Source: Pseudomonas endophytica | Lineage (GTDB): Bacteria; Pseudomonadota; Gammaproteobacteria; Pseudomonadales; Pseudomonadaceae | Assembly: GCF_001411475.1 (NCBI RefSeq) | Contig: NZ_LLWH01000166.1 | Coordinates: forward strand, 1-39,145 | Length of the DNA stretch: 39,145 nucleotides | Reading direction: 5' to 3' | Shown: one piece after another, positions 8,290-18,105 of the stretch | Numbering within the stretch: the first letter of the stretch is position 1 | Layout: every line of letters begins with the position of its first letter | The notes under the pieces: model-generated | Seen by the model: the letters and a program-made list of their open reading frames with translations, nothing else | Told to the model about the DNA's origin: nothing | Database searches by the model: none | Translations under genes and position numbers: made by a program

Positions 8290-9687
8290 ATGAGCAGCCC
8301 TGATTCGGTCGCCCCACGTTTTCCGGACACCATTTTTCGCGCCTATGACATTCGCGGTGTCGTGCCCCAAACATTGACTGCTGAAACCGCTTATTGGATC
8401 GGTCGCGCGATTGGCGCCGAAAGTTTGGCCAAAGGTGAGCCTCATGTATCGGTAGGTCGCGACGGTCGCTTGTCTGGCCCGGCGCTGGTCGAACGCTTGA
8501 TTCAGGGCGTTGCCGACAGCGGTTGCCAGGTCAGCGACGTGGGCTTGGTGCCCACTCCCGCGCTGTATTACGCCGCCAACGTGTTGGCCGGCAAGTCGGG
8601 GGTGATGCTGACGGGCAGTCATAACCCATCGAACTACAACGGTTTTAAAATCGTAATCGCCGGTGACACGCTGGCCAACGAGCAAATTCAGGCGCTACAC
8701 ACCCGCCTCAAGGCCAACGACCTGACGTGGGGCGAAGGCAGCATTGAGCGTGTCGATATTTTGCCGCGCTACTCGGCTGAAATTACCCGCGATATCACGC
8801 TGGCGAAGCAGCTCAAAGTGGTCGTCGATTGCGGTAACGGTGCTGCCGGTGTGATCGCCCCGCAACTGCTCCAAGCGCTGGGCTGTGAAGTGATTCCGCT
8901 GTTCTGTGAGGTGGACGGTCACTTCCCGAACCATCACCCGGATCCGGGCAAGCCTGAAAACCTTGTCGACCTGATTGCCAAAGTAAACGAAACCAACGCC
9001 GATGTGGGTTTGGCCTTTGATGGCGACGGCGACCGTGTGGGTGTGGTGACCAACAAAGGCACGATGGTCTTCCCAGACCGGTTGCTGATGCTGTTCGCGC
9101 AGGACGTGCTGGAGCGCAACCCGGCGGCCGAGATCATTTTCGACGTGAAGTGCACCCGCCGCCTAACACCGCTGATTAATGAATACGGCGGTCGCCCACT
9201 GATGTGGAAGACCGGCCATTCTTTAATCAAAAAGAAGATGAAAGAAACCGGCGCCTTACTGGCCGGTGAAATGAGCGGGCACATCTTTTTCAAAGAGCGC
9301 TGGTTCGGTTTTGATGACGGCATCTACAGCGCCGCTCGCCTGTTGGAGATCCTCAGCAAACAGTCAATGACCGCTGAGGATCTGTTTGAGACGTTCCCCA
9401 ACGATATTTCTACGCCAGAGATCAATATCGATGTGACGGACGAGAGCAAATTCAGCATCATTGACGCCCTGCACGACGCGCAATGGGGGGAAAACGCCGA
9501 GCTGACGTCGATTGATGGCGTGCGCGTCGACTATCCAAACGGCTGGGGCCTGGTTCGCGCCTCCAACACCACTCCGGTGCTGGTGCTGCGATTCGAGGCT
9601 GATAACGAGGCCGAACTGCAACGCATCAAGGCTGTCTTTCACGCTCAACTCAAGCGTGTGGCACCTGATCTCCAACTACCGTTTTGA
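8290..9687 (+). CDS. algC: Phosphomannomutase/phosphoglucomutase
   Basis: AlgC, 465 residues. It interconverts hexose 1- and 6-phosphates for alginate, LPS core, and other glycan precursors. Seen in the sequence: FRAYDIRGVVP at the N-terminus, the phosphoserine loop LTGSHNPSNYNGFK (catalytic Ser110), the metal-binding DGDGDRVG loop (around residues 244-250), the sugar-recognition GEMSGH loop (about 325-330) and the phosphate-binding RASNTTP near the C-terminus. A GGAG site lies about 13 bases upstream of the ATG, a longer spacing than usual. argB follows after 26 bases. Confidence 0.97.
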   Translation: MSSPDSVAPRFPDTIFRAYDIRGVVPQTLTAETAYWIGRAIGAESLAKGEPHVSVGRDGRLSGPALVERLIQGVADSGCQVSDVGLVPTPALYYAANVLAGKSGVMLTGSHNPSNYNGFKIVIAGDTLANEQIQALHTRLKANDLTWGEGSIERVDILPRYSAEITRDITLAKQLKVVVDCGNGAAGVIAPQLLQALGCEVIPLFCEVDGHFPNHHPDPGKPENLVDLIAKVNETNADVGLAFDGDGDRVGVVTNKGTMVFPDRLLMLFAQDVLERNPAAEIIFDVKCTRRLTPLINEYGGRPLMWKTGHSLIKKKMKETGALLAGEMSGHIFFKERWFGFDDGIYSAARLLEILSKQSMTAEDLFETFPNDISTPEINIDVTDESKFSIIDALHDAQWGENAELTSIDGVRVDYPNGWGLVRASNTTPVLVLRFEADNEAELQRIKAVFHAQLKRVAPDLQLPF

Positions 9688-9713
9688 TCGACTTTGTTTT
9701 ACCGGAGCCCTGA

Positions 9714-10622
<909 letters not shown>

Positions 10623-10633
10623 GACTCAAGGCT

Positions 10634-10686
10634 TTGCTCGCGATCTTTAAAGATCAAAAGATCGCGAGCAAGCTCGCTCCTACGGG
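10634..10686. repeat. REP hairpin, class II
   Basis: TTGCTCGCGATCTTT (10634-10648) pairs with AAAGATCGCGAGCAA (10657-10671), and the right side continues as GCTCGCTCCTACGGGG, the other end of the REP core. This class (core AGCGAGCTTGCTCGCGATC in reverse) differs from the GCCGAAGGC class. Located 12 bases after argB. The 10623-10919 gap holds this element and the next one, and no gene. Confidence 0.85.
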
Positions 10687-10727
10687 GTATGCGACAAATA
10701 CCTTTTGAAAGAGTCGCCTAATTTTTG

Positions 10728-10775
10728 TAGGAGCTGCCGAAGGCTGCGATCTGTTGATCCTCAAAAGATCGCGAG
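10728..10775. repeat. Chimeric REP pair: class I head, class II tail
   Basis: The head GTAGGAGCTGCCGAAGGCTG (from 10728) is class I, but the inverted tail AAAAGATCGCGAGCA (about 10763-10777) belongs to class II and stops short. The arms therefore pair only over the GATCTTTT-like base. It looks like a recombined or decayed REPIN at the left border of the T6SS island. Confidence 0.7.
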
Positions 10776-10919
10776 CATCAGGAAGCCCGCCGATTGCTGT
10801 GGATCTCCGATAACGAAGGGCATATTCCTTCGCAAGTAAAGACTCCTCCTACATCCGCCACTGTTCCCATCCTTTAGCGTTCACTCCTTTGCGCTGACCC
10901 CGTGTCAGAGGAGTCATGG

Positions 10920-12950
10920 ATGCTCGCGTCTGCTCGCGATAACACGTTTAGCCTGAATATCAACGCATGCCCTTATCCGGTTCAGGTACTGGCATTCAGC
11001 GGTGACGAAGCGCTCAGCACCCCTTTTAGTTTTGAGATTGAGTTGCTTTGCGAGCGCTCTGATCTGAACCTCGAAATGCTATTACACACGTCCGCCTTTC
11101 TGGCATTTGACCGCCATGGGCATGGTGTCCACGGGCAGATTTGTCACATTGCCCTGTGCAGCCCAGGCATTGGTCTGGCGCACTATCGGCTCACGCTGAT
11201 GCCGCGTCTGGCCGATCTGAAGCACCGGACCAATCAGCGTATTTTTCAAAACCAGACCGTGCAGCAGATCATTGAAACCCTTCTCAACGAGCACGGCATC
11301 CATGGCGATGCCTACGGTTTCACCCTGCAATCCACCTACGAGCCGCGTGATTACTGCGTGCAGTACGCCGAGTCAGACCTGCGTTTTATTCAAAGGCTGT
11401 GCTTTGAAGAGGGCATTCATTACCACTTCAAGCATTCGCCTGACGCACATTACTTACAGTTCGGTGATGGTCAGTCGGCTTTCATGCCGCTGAAACAGGC
11501 AACCTCCTATCAGCCCAGTCATGGGATGGTCGCCGCAGAACCTGCGATTCAGCATTTTGATCTGCGTTTTCAAACGCGCACCAACAGCACTGTGCGCCGT
11601 GATTACGATTTTCAAGTGGCCAGTCGCACACTTCAGGTGGGCAACCGGACTAACCCCAGCCAAGGCTCCCTTGAGCATTACACCTACCCAGGTCGTTTCA
11701 ATAATGATGCCCAGGGTGAGCGCCTGAACCAGAGGGCGCTTGAGCGACATCAGAGTGATTCTCGTCAGGCCAGTGGGCGCAGTGACCAACCTGCGTTGTG
11801 CAGCGGTCACTTTTTAACCCTCACCGAACACCCTTACCGTGATTGGAATGCGCCGTGGTTGCTGACCCACGTTCACCATGAAGGTAAACAGCCGCAAGTG
11901 CTGGAAGAGCGGGGCGTGCGCTCGACCCTTAGGCATTCGCTGGAGTTTACCGAGGGCTATCGCAATCACTTTCTGGCCATACCCGAGAGCGTGACGTACC
12001 GCTCGCCAGACGTTTATGAAAAGCCACGCATTCATGGCAGTCAAACGGCCCGTGTCACCGGCCCTGCTGGGCAAGAAGTCCACTGTGATCAGTTCGGCAG
12101 GGTCAAGGTACGTTTTCATTGGGATCGCAGTGATCGCAACGACGACACCAGCAGTTGCTGGCTGCGTGTCGCCTCCAGTTGGGCTGGCGACCGCTACGGC
12201 GCTGTGATCCTTCCACGCGTGGGGATGGAGGTGCTGGTCAACTATTTAGAAGGGGATGTTGACCAGCCGGTGATCGCGGGGTGCTTGGTATCGAGCATTA
12301 CCCCGTCGCCACTCGTACTGCCCGCTGATAAAACCCAAAGCATCTTGCGCAGTCGCAGTACACCGGGAGGTGTCGGCTATAACGAACTACGCCTCGAAGA
12401 TCGCCAAGGCCAAGAGAAAATCTACCTGCGCGCTCAACGCGATATGCAGCAACACATTGAAAATGACAGCCGATTGCAGGTCGACGGCAAACGCGAAGAA
12501 ACCATCCTAGGCAACAGCGTGGTGGTGCTTGACGCTGAAGATCAGCAGACCGTCAGTGCCGATCGTATGACTGAAGTGCAAGGCAATGACTTTCACGCCG
12601 TCGCCATCAGCAGCCATACCCGTGTAGGGCTACACATGGCCGTTGAAGCGGGAGTACACGCGCACTTCAAAGCCGGGGCCACGCTGGTCGTCGATGGCGG
12701 CCCGTTGCTGACCTTAATGGCGGGCGGACAACACCTGCAACTCACTCCCGCCGGGATATACACCAGCTCGCCTATTTTGCCGGGCGGTGTGCCAATACCG
12801 GGCATGCCCGCGCTGTTGGCGGTAACGCAAGGCGTTGAAGCGATGACGGCCATGGCGTTGGCCGATCAGGCGCAAGCATTCGAAATGTCAGCCGACGAGG
12901 TAGAGCCGGTTTGCTTGATTTGCCAAGTCTTGAAGGAGGATCAAGCATGA
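10920..12950 (+). CDS. tssI: Type VI secretion spike protein VgrG
   Basis: VgrG, 676 residues, forms the trimeric tip of the T6SS needle. The N-terminal gp27/gp44-like part (about 1-380) includes LNINACPYPVQVLAFSGDEA, FQNQTVQQIIETLL and CVQYAESDLRFIQRLCFEEG. The gp5-like OB domain follows (about 388-460: CDQFGRVKVRFHWDR, SSWAGDRYGA, GMEVLVNYLEGDVDQPVI). After the linker NELRLEDRQGQEKIYLRAQ comes a DUF2345-like beta-helix region (about 500-620) and a short tail ending with a CLIC (CxxC) pair, the probable docking site for cargo. The start at 10920 follows AGAGGAG; the upstream GTG would include that site. No tss sheath or membrane genes lie in the window, so this is an orphan spike gene. It overlaps the adaptor gene by ATGA. 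Confidence 0.95.
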   Translation: MLASARDNTFSLNINACPYPVQVLAFSGDEALSTPFSFEIELLCERSDLNLEMLLHTSAFLAFDRHGHGVHGQICHIALCSPGIGLAHYRLTLMPRLADLKHRTNQRIFQNQTVQQIIETLLNEHGIHGDAYGFTLQSTYEPRDYCVQYAESDLRFIQRLCFEEGIHYHFKHSPDAHYLQFGDGQSAFMPLKQATSYQPSHGMVAAEPAIQHFDLRFQTRTNSTVRRDYDFQVASRTLQVGNRTNPSQGSLEHYTYPGRFNNDAQGERLNQRALERHQSDSRQASGRSDQPALCSGHFLTLTEHPYRDWNAPWLLTHVHHEGKQPQVLEERGVRSTLRHSLEFTEGYRNHFLAIPESVTYRSPDVYEKPRIHGSQTARVTGPAGQEVHCDQFGRVKVRFHWDRSDRNDDTSSCWLRVASSWAGDRYGAVILPRVGMEVLVNYLEGDVDQPVIAGCLVSSITPSPLVLPADKTQSILRSRSTPGGVGYNELRLEDRQGQEKIYLRAQRDMQQHIENDSRLQVDGKREETILGNSVVVLDAEDQQTVSADRMTEVQGNDFHAVAISSHTRVGLHMAVEAGVHAHFKAGATLVVDGGPLLTLMAGGQHLQLTPAGIYTSSPILPGGVPIPGMPALLAVTQGVEAMTAMALADQAQAFEMSADEVEPVCLICQVLKEDQA

Positions 12951-13783
12951 CGCGAGCGTACCTGTTGCTCGACAGCAACCAGATTCCAAACCTTTACGCG
13001 CGCCTGTTTCAATTGGCGCAGAACACCCTCCCGCACGCCTTGTACTTGACCACCCGTTACGCCGACTTGGCGAGTGTGGGGCCAGTGTTGATAGCGGTCG
13101 AGCCCAATGGTCCTCTGGCTAAAGCCTTCACCGAAGAGTGGCAGACTCGCGCCGGAATCTGGCTTGAGACAGTGGCGGATGAAGCCGATCTGATTGCGCA
13201 TTTGCGCAGCCTTATTCATGTGCAACTGGAAGGCGACGTCAGTGCACTGTTCCGATTTTACGACCCGCGAATCACTCGTTTATGGCTGGCCGACCTGATG
13301 GATGCCGAGCGAGATCGGTTAATGGGGCCGGTGTGCACCATCCGCTTGCCGGATGGTTTTTATATCCAGCAAAAAAATTCGAACCAACCGTGCGGCCACT
13401 ACGCCGCAACCCCTTGGCTGACCTTAAGCGCGCAACAGCTTGAGGATTTGTGCCAAGGCAAAAGAGACCAATTTGCGCAACGAATGGTTGATCACTGTCA
13501 GCGCTATTTCCCGCAGTGCTTGCACGGTGTGCAAGCGCAAGCCCAGCAGCAATGGGCGCAAGACTGCCAGCGCAGTGCAGCGCGCCACGGCTACAGCGCA
13601 GAGGATGAGGTGATGTGTTGGATCGGGTTGTATGCGTACTACGGTGAGGCGTTTGCAGAGGGGGATGGTCACGAGGTGTACCGTCAATTACTGGCCGCAC
13701 GCAACGTGACACCGCAGCAGCGACTGGATGACTTACTGGGCGAGTTAACACGTCAACTCATCACTGGGGAGGTGAGCGCATGA
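12947..13783 (+). CDS. DUF4123 T6SS effector chaperone/adaptor (Tap/Tec family)
   Basis: A 278-residue protein of the DUF4123 family, adaptors that load a specific effector onto the matching VgrG and are not themselves secreted. Seen: YLLLDSNQIPN at the N-terminus, WLETVADEADLIAHLRSLIHV, and the hallmark LFRFYDPRITRLWL at about 101-114. The C-terminal half (about 165-278) is Gln/Arg-rich and helical, as in the variable part that recognises the effector. The start overlaps the VgrG stop (ATGA) with AAGGAGGA upstream; the end overlaps the effector start, again ATGA. Its position between spike and effector is the standard cargo order. Confidence 0.93.
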   Translation: MTRAYLLLDSNQIPNLYARLFQLAQNTLPHALYLTTRYADLASVGPVLIAVEPNGPLAKAFTEEWQTRAGIWLETVADEADLIAHLRSLIHVQLEGDVSALFRFYDPRITRLWLADLMDAERDRLMGPVCTIRLPDGFYIQQKNSNQPCGHYAATPWLTLSAQQLEDLCQGKRDQFAQRMVDHCQRYFPQCLHGVQAQAQQQWAQDCQRSAARHGYSAEDEVMCWIGLYAYYGEAFAEGDGHEVYRQLLAARNVTPQQRLDDLLGELTRQLITGEVSA

Positions 13784-16700
13784 GTGCTGATAAACGCTTG
13801 CGTTCAGTGGTTAGCCTGTCAGAGGCCACAAGAACAGCCAAAGCTCGCCCCCATACCGACATCAACAGTAACGTCAGGCAATGTCAGGCCAGCCCGTCAC
13901 AGATTTTCGTGGTTCCGGTGCGTTACGCCCTCGGCGAAGAGCCCGCGATGCGCTCAGAGTTTCACCCTGTGGTTAAGGCGATAAGCCATCCGGCTTTTCA
14001 ACCCGGCGTCACGACTCACAGCCATCCGATGGCCGCTCGGCTATTGCGTTCAGGTTTTGTCTACGTGTGGCAAGGAAGTGGCCCGTTGCAGCGTTATGCC
14101 ATGGCCGAAAACCATCTTTTGCGCGCCCAAGCGTTGGACGACGATGACACGGTCGTCCAATTCGGCACTTTGAGCGGTATCGCGTTGGACAAGCACCAAG
14201 AAGCTTGGATGCTCTACAGCGAAATCCCGCTCAACCCCGTTGCTTGCGCACAACTCAGTGAGCCTGAAATCCGTGCCAAGCGCATGCGCCGTCTTGATTT
14301 ACGACAGGTCGCGAACACCCTGCACGCGCCGCATTGTGTGCCGCTTAAAGCTGCCAACAGCGTTATGGGCGAGTTAATCCCCGAGTTCTATGACTTGGCC
14401 CTGACGATTGATTACCAGCGCAATCAGACCGAACTGCAAGCGTGTGCCCAAGCGTTGGGCCACAAGGCGATTGAAACGCCGACGCCTGACGCTATCAATG
14501 CCTATACCCACACTCAGCGCTGGCTCAACGAGCGCGCCAAAGTTGCCGCCCAGTACCCCGCGGTTCCGGCTGAAATTTCTGCGCCGGGCGAATGGAGTAC
14601 GGTGCCTTGGGAACCGACCACTGCACAAAGCCTAATGGAAATCGCCCACACACAATCGGGCGGTTTATATACCGTGCTGGCGTGTCTGGACGACGACCTA
14701 GGCGTACTGCGCGACATCAACCACGAACAAGAGCAGGTCGAGTCTCGGCATGAGAAATGGCAGGCCGATAACAACCTGCGGCTGAGCATTGGCGGGTTTG
14801 TGCGCAGCTTGATTACCCAAGATGCCGACGAAGTGGTCGGGATGTTGATTTACCGTTATCGAGAACAGGACATTGAACTGACGCGTGAGCAGGGGCAATT
14901 GTTGCTTAATGCGCGCACGCGACTGGAGCAATTAGCCAAAGAGCGCTATACCGCCAACATACGACGCAGTACTACCCACAGCAACCAAGAAGCCGATACC
15001 CGACTAATCGAAATCCACCTTCGCGAACAAGCCGCCGTAGCGCCGATACGCGGATTTATCCCACTCAAACTTCACGATGAAGTCCTCCAAGTGGTGCGCG
15101 ACTACCAAGAAAGCAAAGTGAACAACCTTAGAAACACGCAGGCGAGTGACAAGGTTGAGCAATACATCGACCTACCAGCCATGAACCATTGGCTAGACGA
15201 AACGGCTACGGCACATTTTGATCATGTTAAAAGCCGACACGAAGCACTTTATGCCGATCGTGGTACTTACTTGTTACGGCACCGTAGCGGCACGTGGTTT
15301 GTTGATTATGACGATAGCGCGCACCGTCAATGGTTGAATGAGTTGGCTTTAGCCTGTCTTAGTGCTCAGTGCTTGCGAAAAGTTGGGGCTGAGCAATACG
15401 CGGAGTATGTGCGCAGTGCTGATGAGGGCGCATTGCGCCAATTGTTTTACGGCTGGAGTCCGACCCTTGAGGGCGCGGTTAATAGCATCAGTCGAGCAAC
15501 TGAATTGATGGCTGCGTTAGAAATTGAAAATCAGGCCAATGCGATGGTTGCGTTGAGCAAGGCATTGGGACCGCAAGGTTTCAACATCCTATCTGGCCTC
15601 ACTGAGTTGTCGAACAACGCCAATAGCCTTTGGAACCACTTAATAAAACGCTTAAGTGCATCGTTGTTGCTACTCAGCAGTAAAGTAGGCGAACCGTTGA
15701 AAGGGTCTTTGCTGGCAATGATGACGGTAGTGCGTGCGGCCAATCAAATTGGTTTGCGGCTAGTTATCCAAGAAAAACATCATGTTTTAAAGCAATTTGG
15801 CAAGGTGGCAGAAGACCTCACACAATGGGTTAATACCACCGGCAACGCTATCGGCCGTGGTCATGTTTCTAAAATCGTCAACTCTGTGGCAGTAAAAAAC
15901 AGTGGTGGGTTAGTGGCGCTGTCGGCGTTACTTCTTAATACTTGGAATGCCAGTAATTATCTCGGGCAGGCCAAAATGCTAGAGGGGATGGATCAACAGC
16001 GGGTTTATGACACAGCGTCTGCGACGTTATATGCCGGGGCGGCGTTGGTGGCGGTTATTGATAGCCAGTTCGGCAAGACAGCTCAGTTTTCGATTGGCCG
16101 AACCAGGGCGCCTATACGAACTCTCTTGGGAGGGGTTATTGGAGGGCTATCTGGTCTAGCTGCATTATACGAATTTAGGTCCCTGCAGCTACAACTTGAA
16201 AGCATGCAGGACTCTATCGATCCTTGGCTGAAAATGCGTAGAAGCGTGGTAGCTGGTCAAGTTGCTGTTTACGGAGCTGTTTCACTCAATGTTATTGTTT
16301 ATATCTCTAGAGTTATCGGCGGAAATTTACAAGCTACATTTGCTTATTCGCGTTTTTTATTTTGGACGGGGCCGATTACCATTCTGATTGCTGCACTGGG
16401 CGTGCTTTACTTAATCACTTGGTATTTTCAGCAGAAGCCTATGCAGAACTTTCTAAATTATTGTTGCTGGTCAAAATCTCGCGCTAAAGATCTGAGCCCA
16501 ATAACACCTGAGGCTCAGCAAAACGAGCTTAACCGCTTGTACGTTATTCTTTACACTCCGAGAGTTAGCTTTGAACCAGTTGGCCCAAGTAGTGTAATGA
16601 ACGCTTTGCAGTCGGGCGTAACAAAAAGTGAAATAAAAATGCTCACTGTTGACCTGCCAGGGGCCGAGCCCACTAATGTTTACTTAGATATATCCCTGAT

Positions 16701-17124
16701 CGGTAATCCACTAGATACCATAGCGATGCGCGAGCGGATAAAGAGTGGTGAGGGCAAACATTCTCTTGAAGAGCCTATGCAAGACATCGGAGAAAGCTGG
16801 ATGCAGAGCAGTAATTGTGAGTGGATTCCGCATACTCAAGGAAACGGCTTGCGTTTGAGTGGCCCTTTTAACCCCGTGCCTAATAGATTCGGTTCTAAAC
16901 CCACGATCGTGTCTTTGCGCTTGCGATATCACACTCCTTTAACTTCGATACTAGGCGCTCTTAATTTTATGGGTGGAGAACGGGGTGTCGCTTTCACTTT
17001 GAGTGCTGCAACTGGAGTCATAGCCTTACGTGAAGACCCAACCCCAGAGCTGGACAGTGCAAAGCGCCACCCTTTGGGCGGCCAGCAACGTTCGATTTTC
17101 TTAAAGACAGATAACAAAAAATGA
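13780..17124 (+). CDS. VasX-like T6SS membrane-active effector (BTH_I2691 type)
   Basis: A 1114-residue candidate toxin. The N-terminal about 250 residues match the VasX N-terminal region family in my recognition: a short basic lead, FVVPVRYALGEE (about 44-55), HPMAARLLRSGFVYVWQ (about 87-103). The middle (250-620) is helical and charged. Residues about 620-885 carry hydrophobic segments: 640-652, 709-721, 746-760, 781-797, 822-845 and 859-883; the last two form a strong helical hairpin as in colicin-like pore formers. A soluble tail of about 230 residues follows. VasX of Vibrio disrupts target membranes; the same action is inferred here. GGGGAGG precedes the start. GC content falls towards the 3' end. 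Stop overlaps the next gene by ATGA. Confidence 0.85.
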   Translation: MSADKRLRSVVSLSEATRTAKARPHTDINSNVRQCQASPSQIFVVPVRYALGEEPAMRSEFHPVVKAISHPAFQPGVTTHSHPMAARLLRSGFVYVWQGSGPLQRYAMAENHLLRAQALDDDDTVVQFGTLSGIALDKHQEAWMLYSEIPLNPVACAQLSEPEIRAKRMRRLDLRQVANTLHAPHCVPLKAANSVMGELIPEFYDLALTIDYQRNQTELQACAQALGHKAIETPTPDAINAYTHTQRWLNERAKVAAQYPAVPAEISAPGEWSTVPWEPTTAQSLMEIAHTQSGGLYTVLACLDDDLGVLRDINHEQEQVESRHEKWQADNNLRLSIGGFVRSLITQDADEVVGMLIYRYREQDIELTREQGQLLLNARTRLEQLAKERYTANIRRSTTHSNQEADTRLIEIHLREQAAVAPIRGFIPLKLHDEVLQVVRDYQESKVNNLRNTQASDKVEQYIDLPAMNHWLDETATAHFDHVKSRHEALYADRGTYLLRHRSGTWFVDYDDSAHRQWLNELALACLSAQCLRKVGAEQYAEYVRSADEGALRQLFYGWSPTLEGAVNSISRATELMAALEIENQANAMVALSKALGPQGFNILSGLTELSNNANSLWNHLIKRLSASLLLLSSKVGEPLKGSLLAMMTVVRAANQIGLRLVIQEKHHVLKQFGKVAEDLTQWVNTTGNAIGRGHVSKIVNSVAVKNSGGLVALSALLLNTWNASNYLGQAKMLEGMDQQRVYDTASATLYAGAALVAVIDSQFGKTAQFSIGRTRAPIRTLLGGVIGGLSGLAALYEFRSLQLQLESMQDSIDPWLKMRRSVVAGQVAVYGAVSLNVIVYISRVIGGNLQATFAYSRFLFWTGPITILIAALGVLYLITWYFQQKPMQNFLNYCCWSKSRAKDLSPITPEAQQNELNRLYVILYTPRVSFEPVGPSSVMNALQSGVTKSEIKMLTVDLPGAEPTNVYLDISLIGNPLDTIAMRERIKSGEGKHSLEEPMQDIGESWMQSSNCEWIPHTQGNGLRLSGPFNPVPNRFGSKPTIVSLRLRYHTPLTSILGALNFMGGERGVAFTLSAATGVIALREDPTPELDSAKRHPLGGQQRSIFLKTDNKK

Positions 17125-18038
17125 AGTTGCCAACAGCAGGTACGAGTAAGAAAGGTCTATTTTCTCAACAAGATTATCTTGCGCCACTGCCCATACCCAC
17201 AGGTCAGTCTGCAGTCGATATGCTTAACGTTATATGGTGTAAGAATGATGTGTATTTGGATGTTGGAAGTTATAACATCAGTTTAGGCGTGATGGTTTTG
17301 TGGCCAATGATTGTGCTCATGTTGTCCATTGGTTATGCGACAAATGACTCTGATGTTTATTGGTACGGAGCTTATACATTAGCTATTCCTATAGTGTTTT
17401 TTATTTATATGCTGCTCCAGCCGGCACCATTACCCATCCGTTTCAACCGTCAGCGTCGAGAAGTCTGTATTCCTCTTAAAGATGGTAAGCACTGGATTGT
17501 GCCGTGGGAGTCGGTAAGCGCTGTAGCCTCAGTGCACTCGACTTTCAGTCAAGTGGGTAAGCATTCGATGGGGATGCTGTTTATAGGCTTTGATAATCCA
17601 GACCCACACGCTAAGGCCGAAGATAAGCACTTTTCTATAGGTTTTAACTGCGGCTCGGATGAAGGTTCGATGGCGCAGTGGGAGTGTATGCGCAGTTTTA
17701 TGGAGATGGGTCCGCATGTTGTAAAGGATGAAAGTGCTAGGTTTCATTACACCAAAGGTATATTGGCGACTTATATAGACAGTCTTTTCATTGCTGCTAA
17801 GCGTAAAGGCTGGTTCATGACGTTGTTGTGGGAAGGATTCTGTGGAGTATTTATATTCAATTCCTTCCTTATTGATGCGCTTGAGCGGCTAAAGCTGTAT
17901 CCGCTCCCCGAGTTTATTAGCCCAGACATCATCGAATGGTCCAAACCCCTCCCACCGGATCAATGGGCCAAACGCTCACCAGAGCTGGAAATCGCCATTG
18001 CCCAGCGCGAAGCCGAATTGGCCGCACAGGCTGGCTGA
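17121..18038 (+). CDS. Membrane protein, probable immunity factor for the VasX-like effector (DUF6708-like)
   Basis: A 305-residue membrane protein that I relate, with moderate trust, to the DUF6708 proteins found beside VasX-like effectors. Hydrophobic segments lie at about 53-73 and 81-100 and a third at about 232-250; between them is a soluble PH-like segment (PLPIRFNRQRREVCIPL, KHWIVPWESVSAV at about 103-136). A membrane-bound immunity protein fits an effector that attacks the inner membrane, as TsiV2 does for VasX. It has no clear ribosome site and depends on the ATGA overlap with the effector gene. It is AT-rich (19 G/C of 60 at 17221-17280). It could instead be a second effector component or an accessory chaperone. 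Confidence 0.7.
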   Translation: MKLPTAGTSKKGLFSQQDYLAPLPIPTGQSAVDMLNVIWCKNDVYLDVGSYNISLGVMVLWPMIVLMLSIGYATNDSDVYWYGAYTLAIPIVFFIYMLLQPAPLPIRFNRQRREVCIPLKDGKHWIVPWESVSAVASVHSTFSQVGKHSMGMLFIGFDNPDPHAKAEDKHFSIGFNCGSDEGSMAQWECMRSFMEMGPHVVKDESARFHYTKGILATYIDSLFIAAKRKGWFMTLLWEGFCGVFIFNSFLIDALERLKLYPLPEFISPDIIEWSKPLPPDQWAKRSPELEIAIAQREAELAAQAG

Positions 18039-18053
18039 TCTGCAAAAACAAAA

Positions 18054-18086
18054 CGGGGAGGCGCGATTGGTTTCGCGCCTCCCCCG
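18054..18086 (-). terminator. Terminator of pyrE, also downstream of the T6SS operon
   Basis: CGGGGAGGCGCGA (18054-18066) pairs with TCGCGCCTCCCCCG (18073-18086) with one extra C. On the minus strand the stem is followed by TTTTGTTTTTG, so it is a good terminator for pyrE. On the plus strand no T run follows, so it would end the island transcript only weakly. Confidence 0.82.
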
Positions 18087-18105
18087 TGGAGAGCAGACAG
18101 TCTGC

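Noticed and set aside
10623..10919. Transposase or integrase remnant next to the T6SS island
   Set aside because: Six-frame reading of this gap gives only REP-derived short peptides; no mobile-element protein or terminal repeats were seen.
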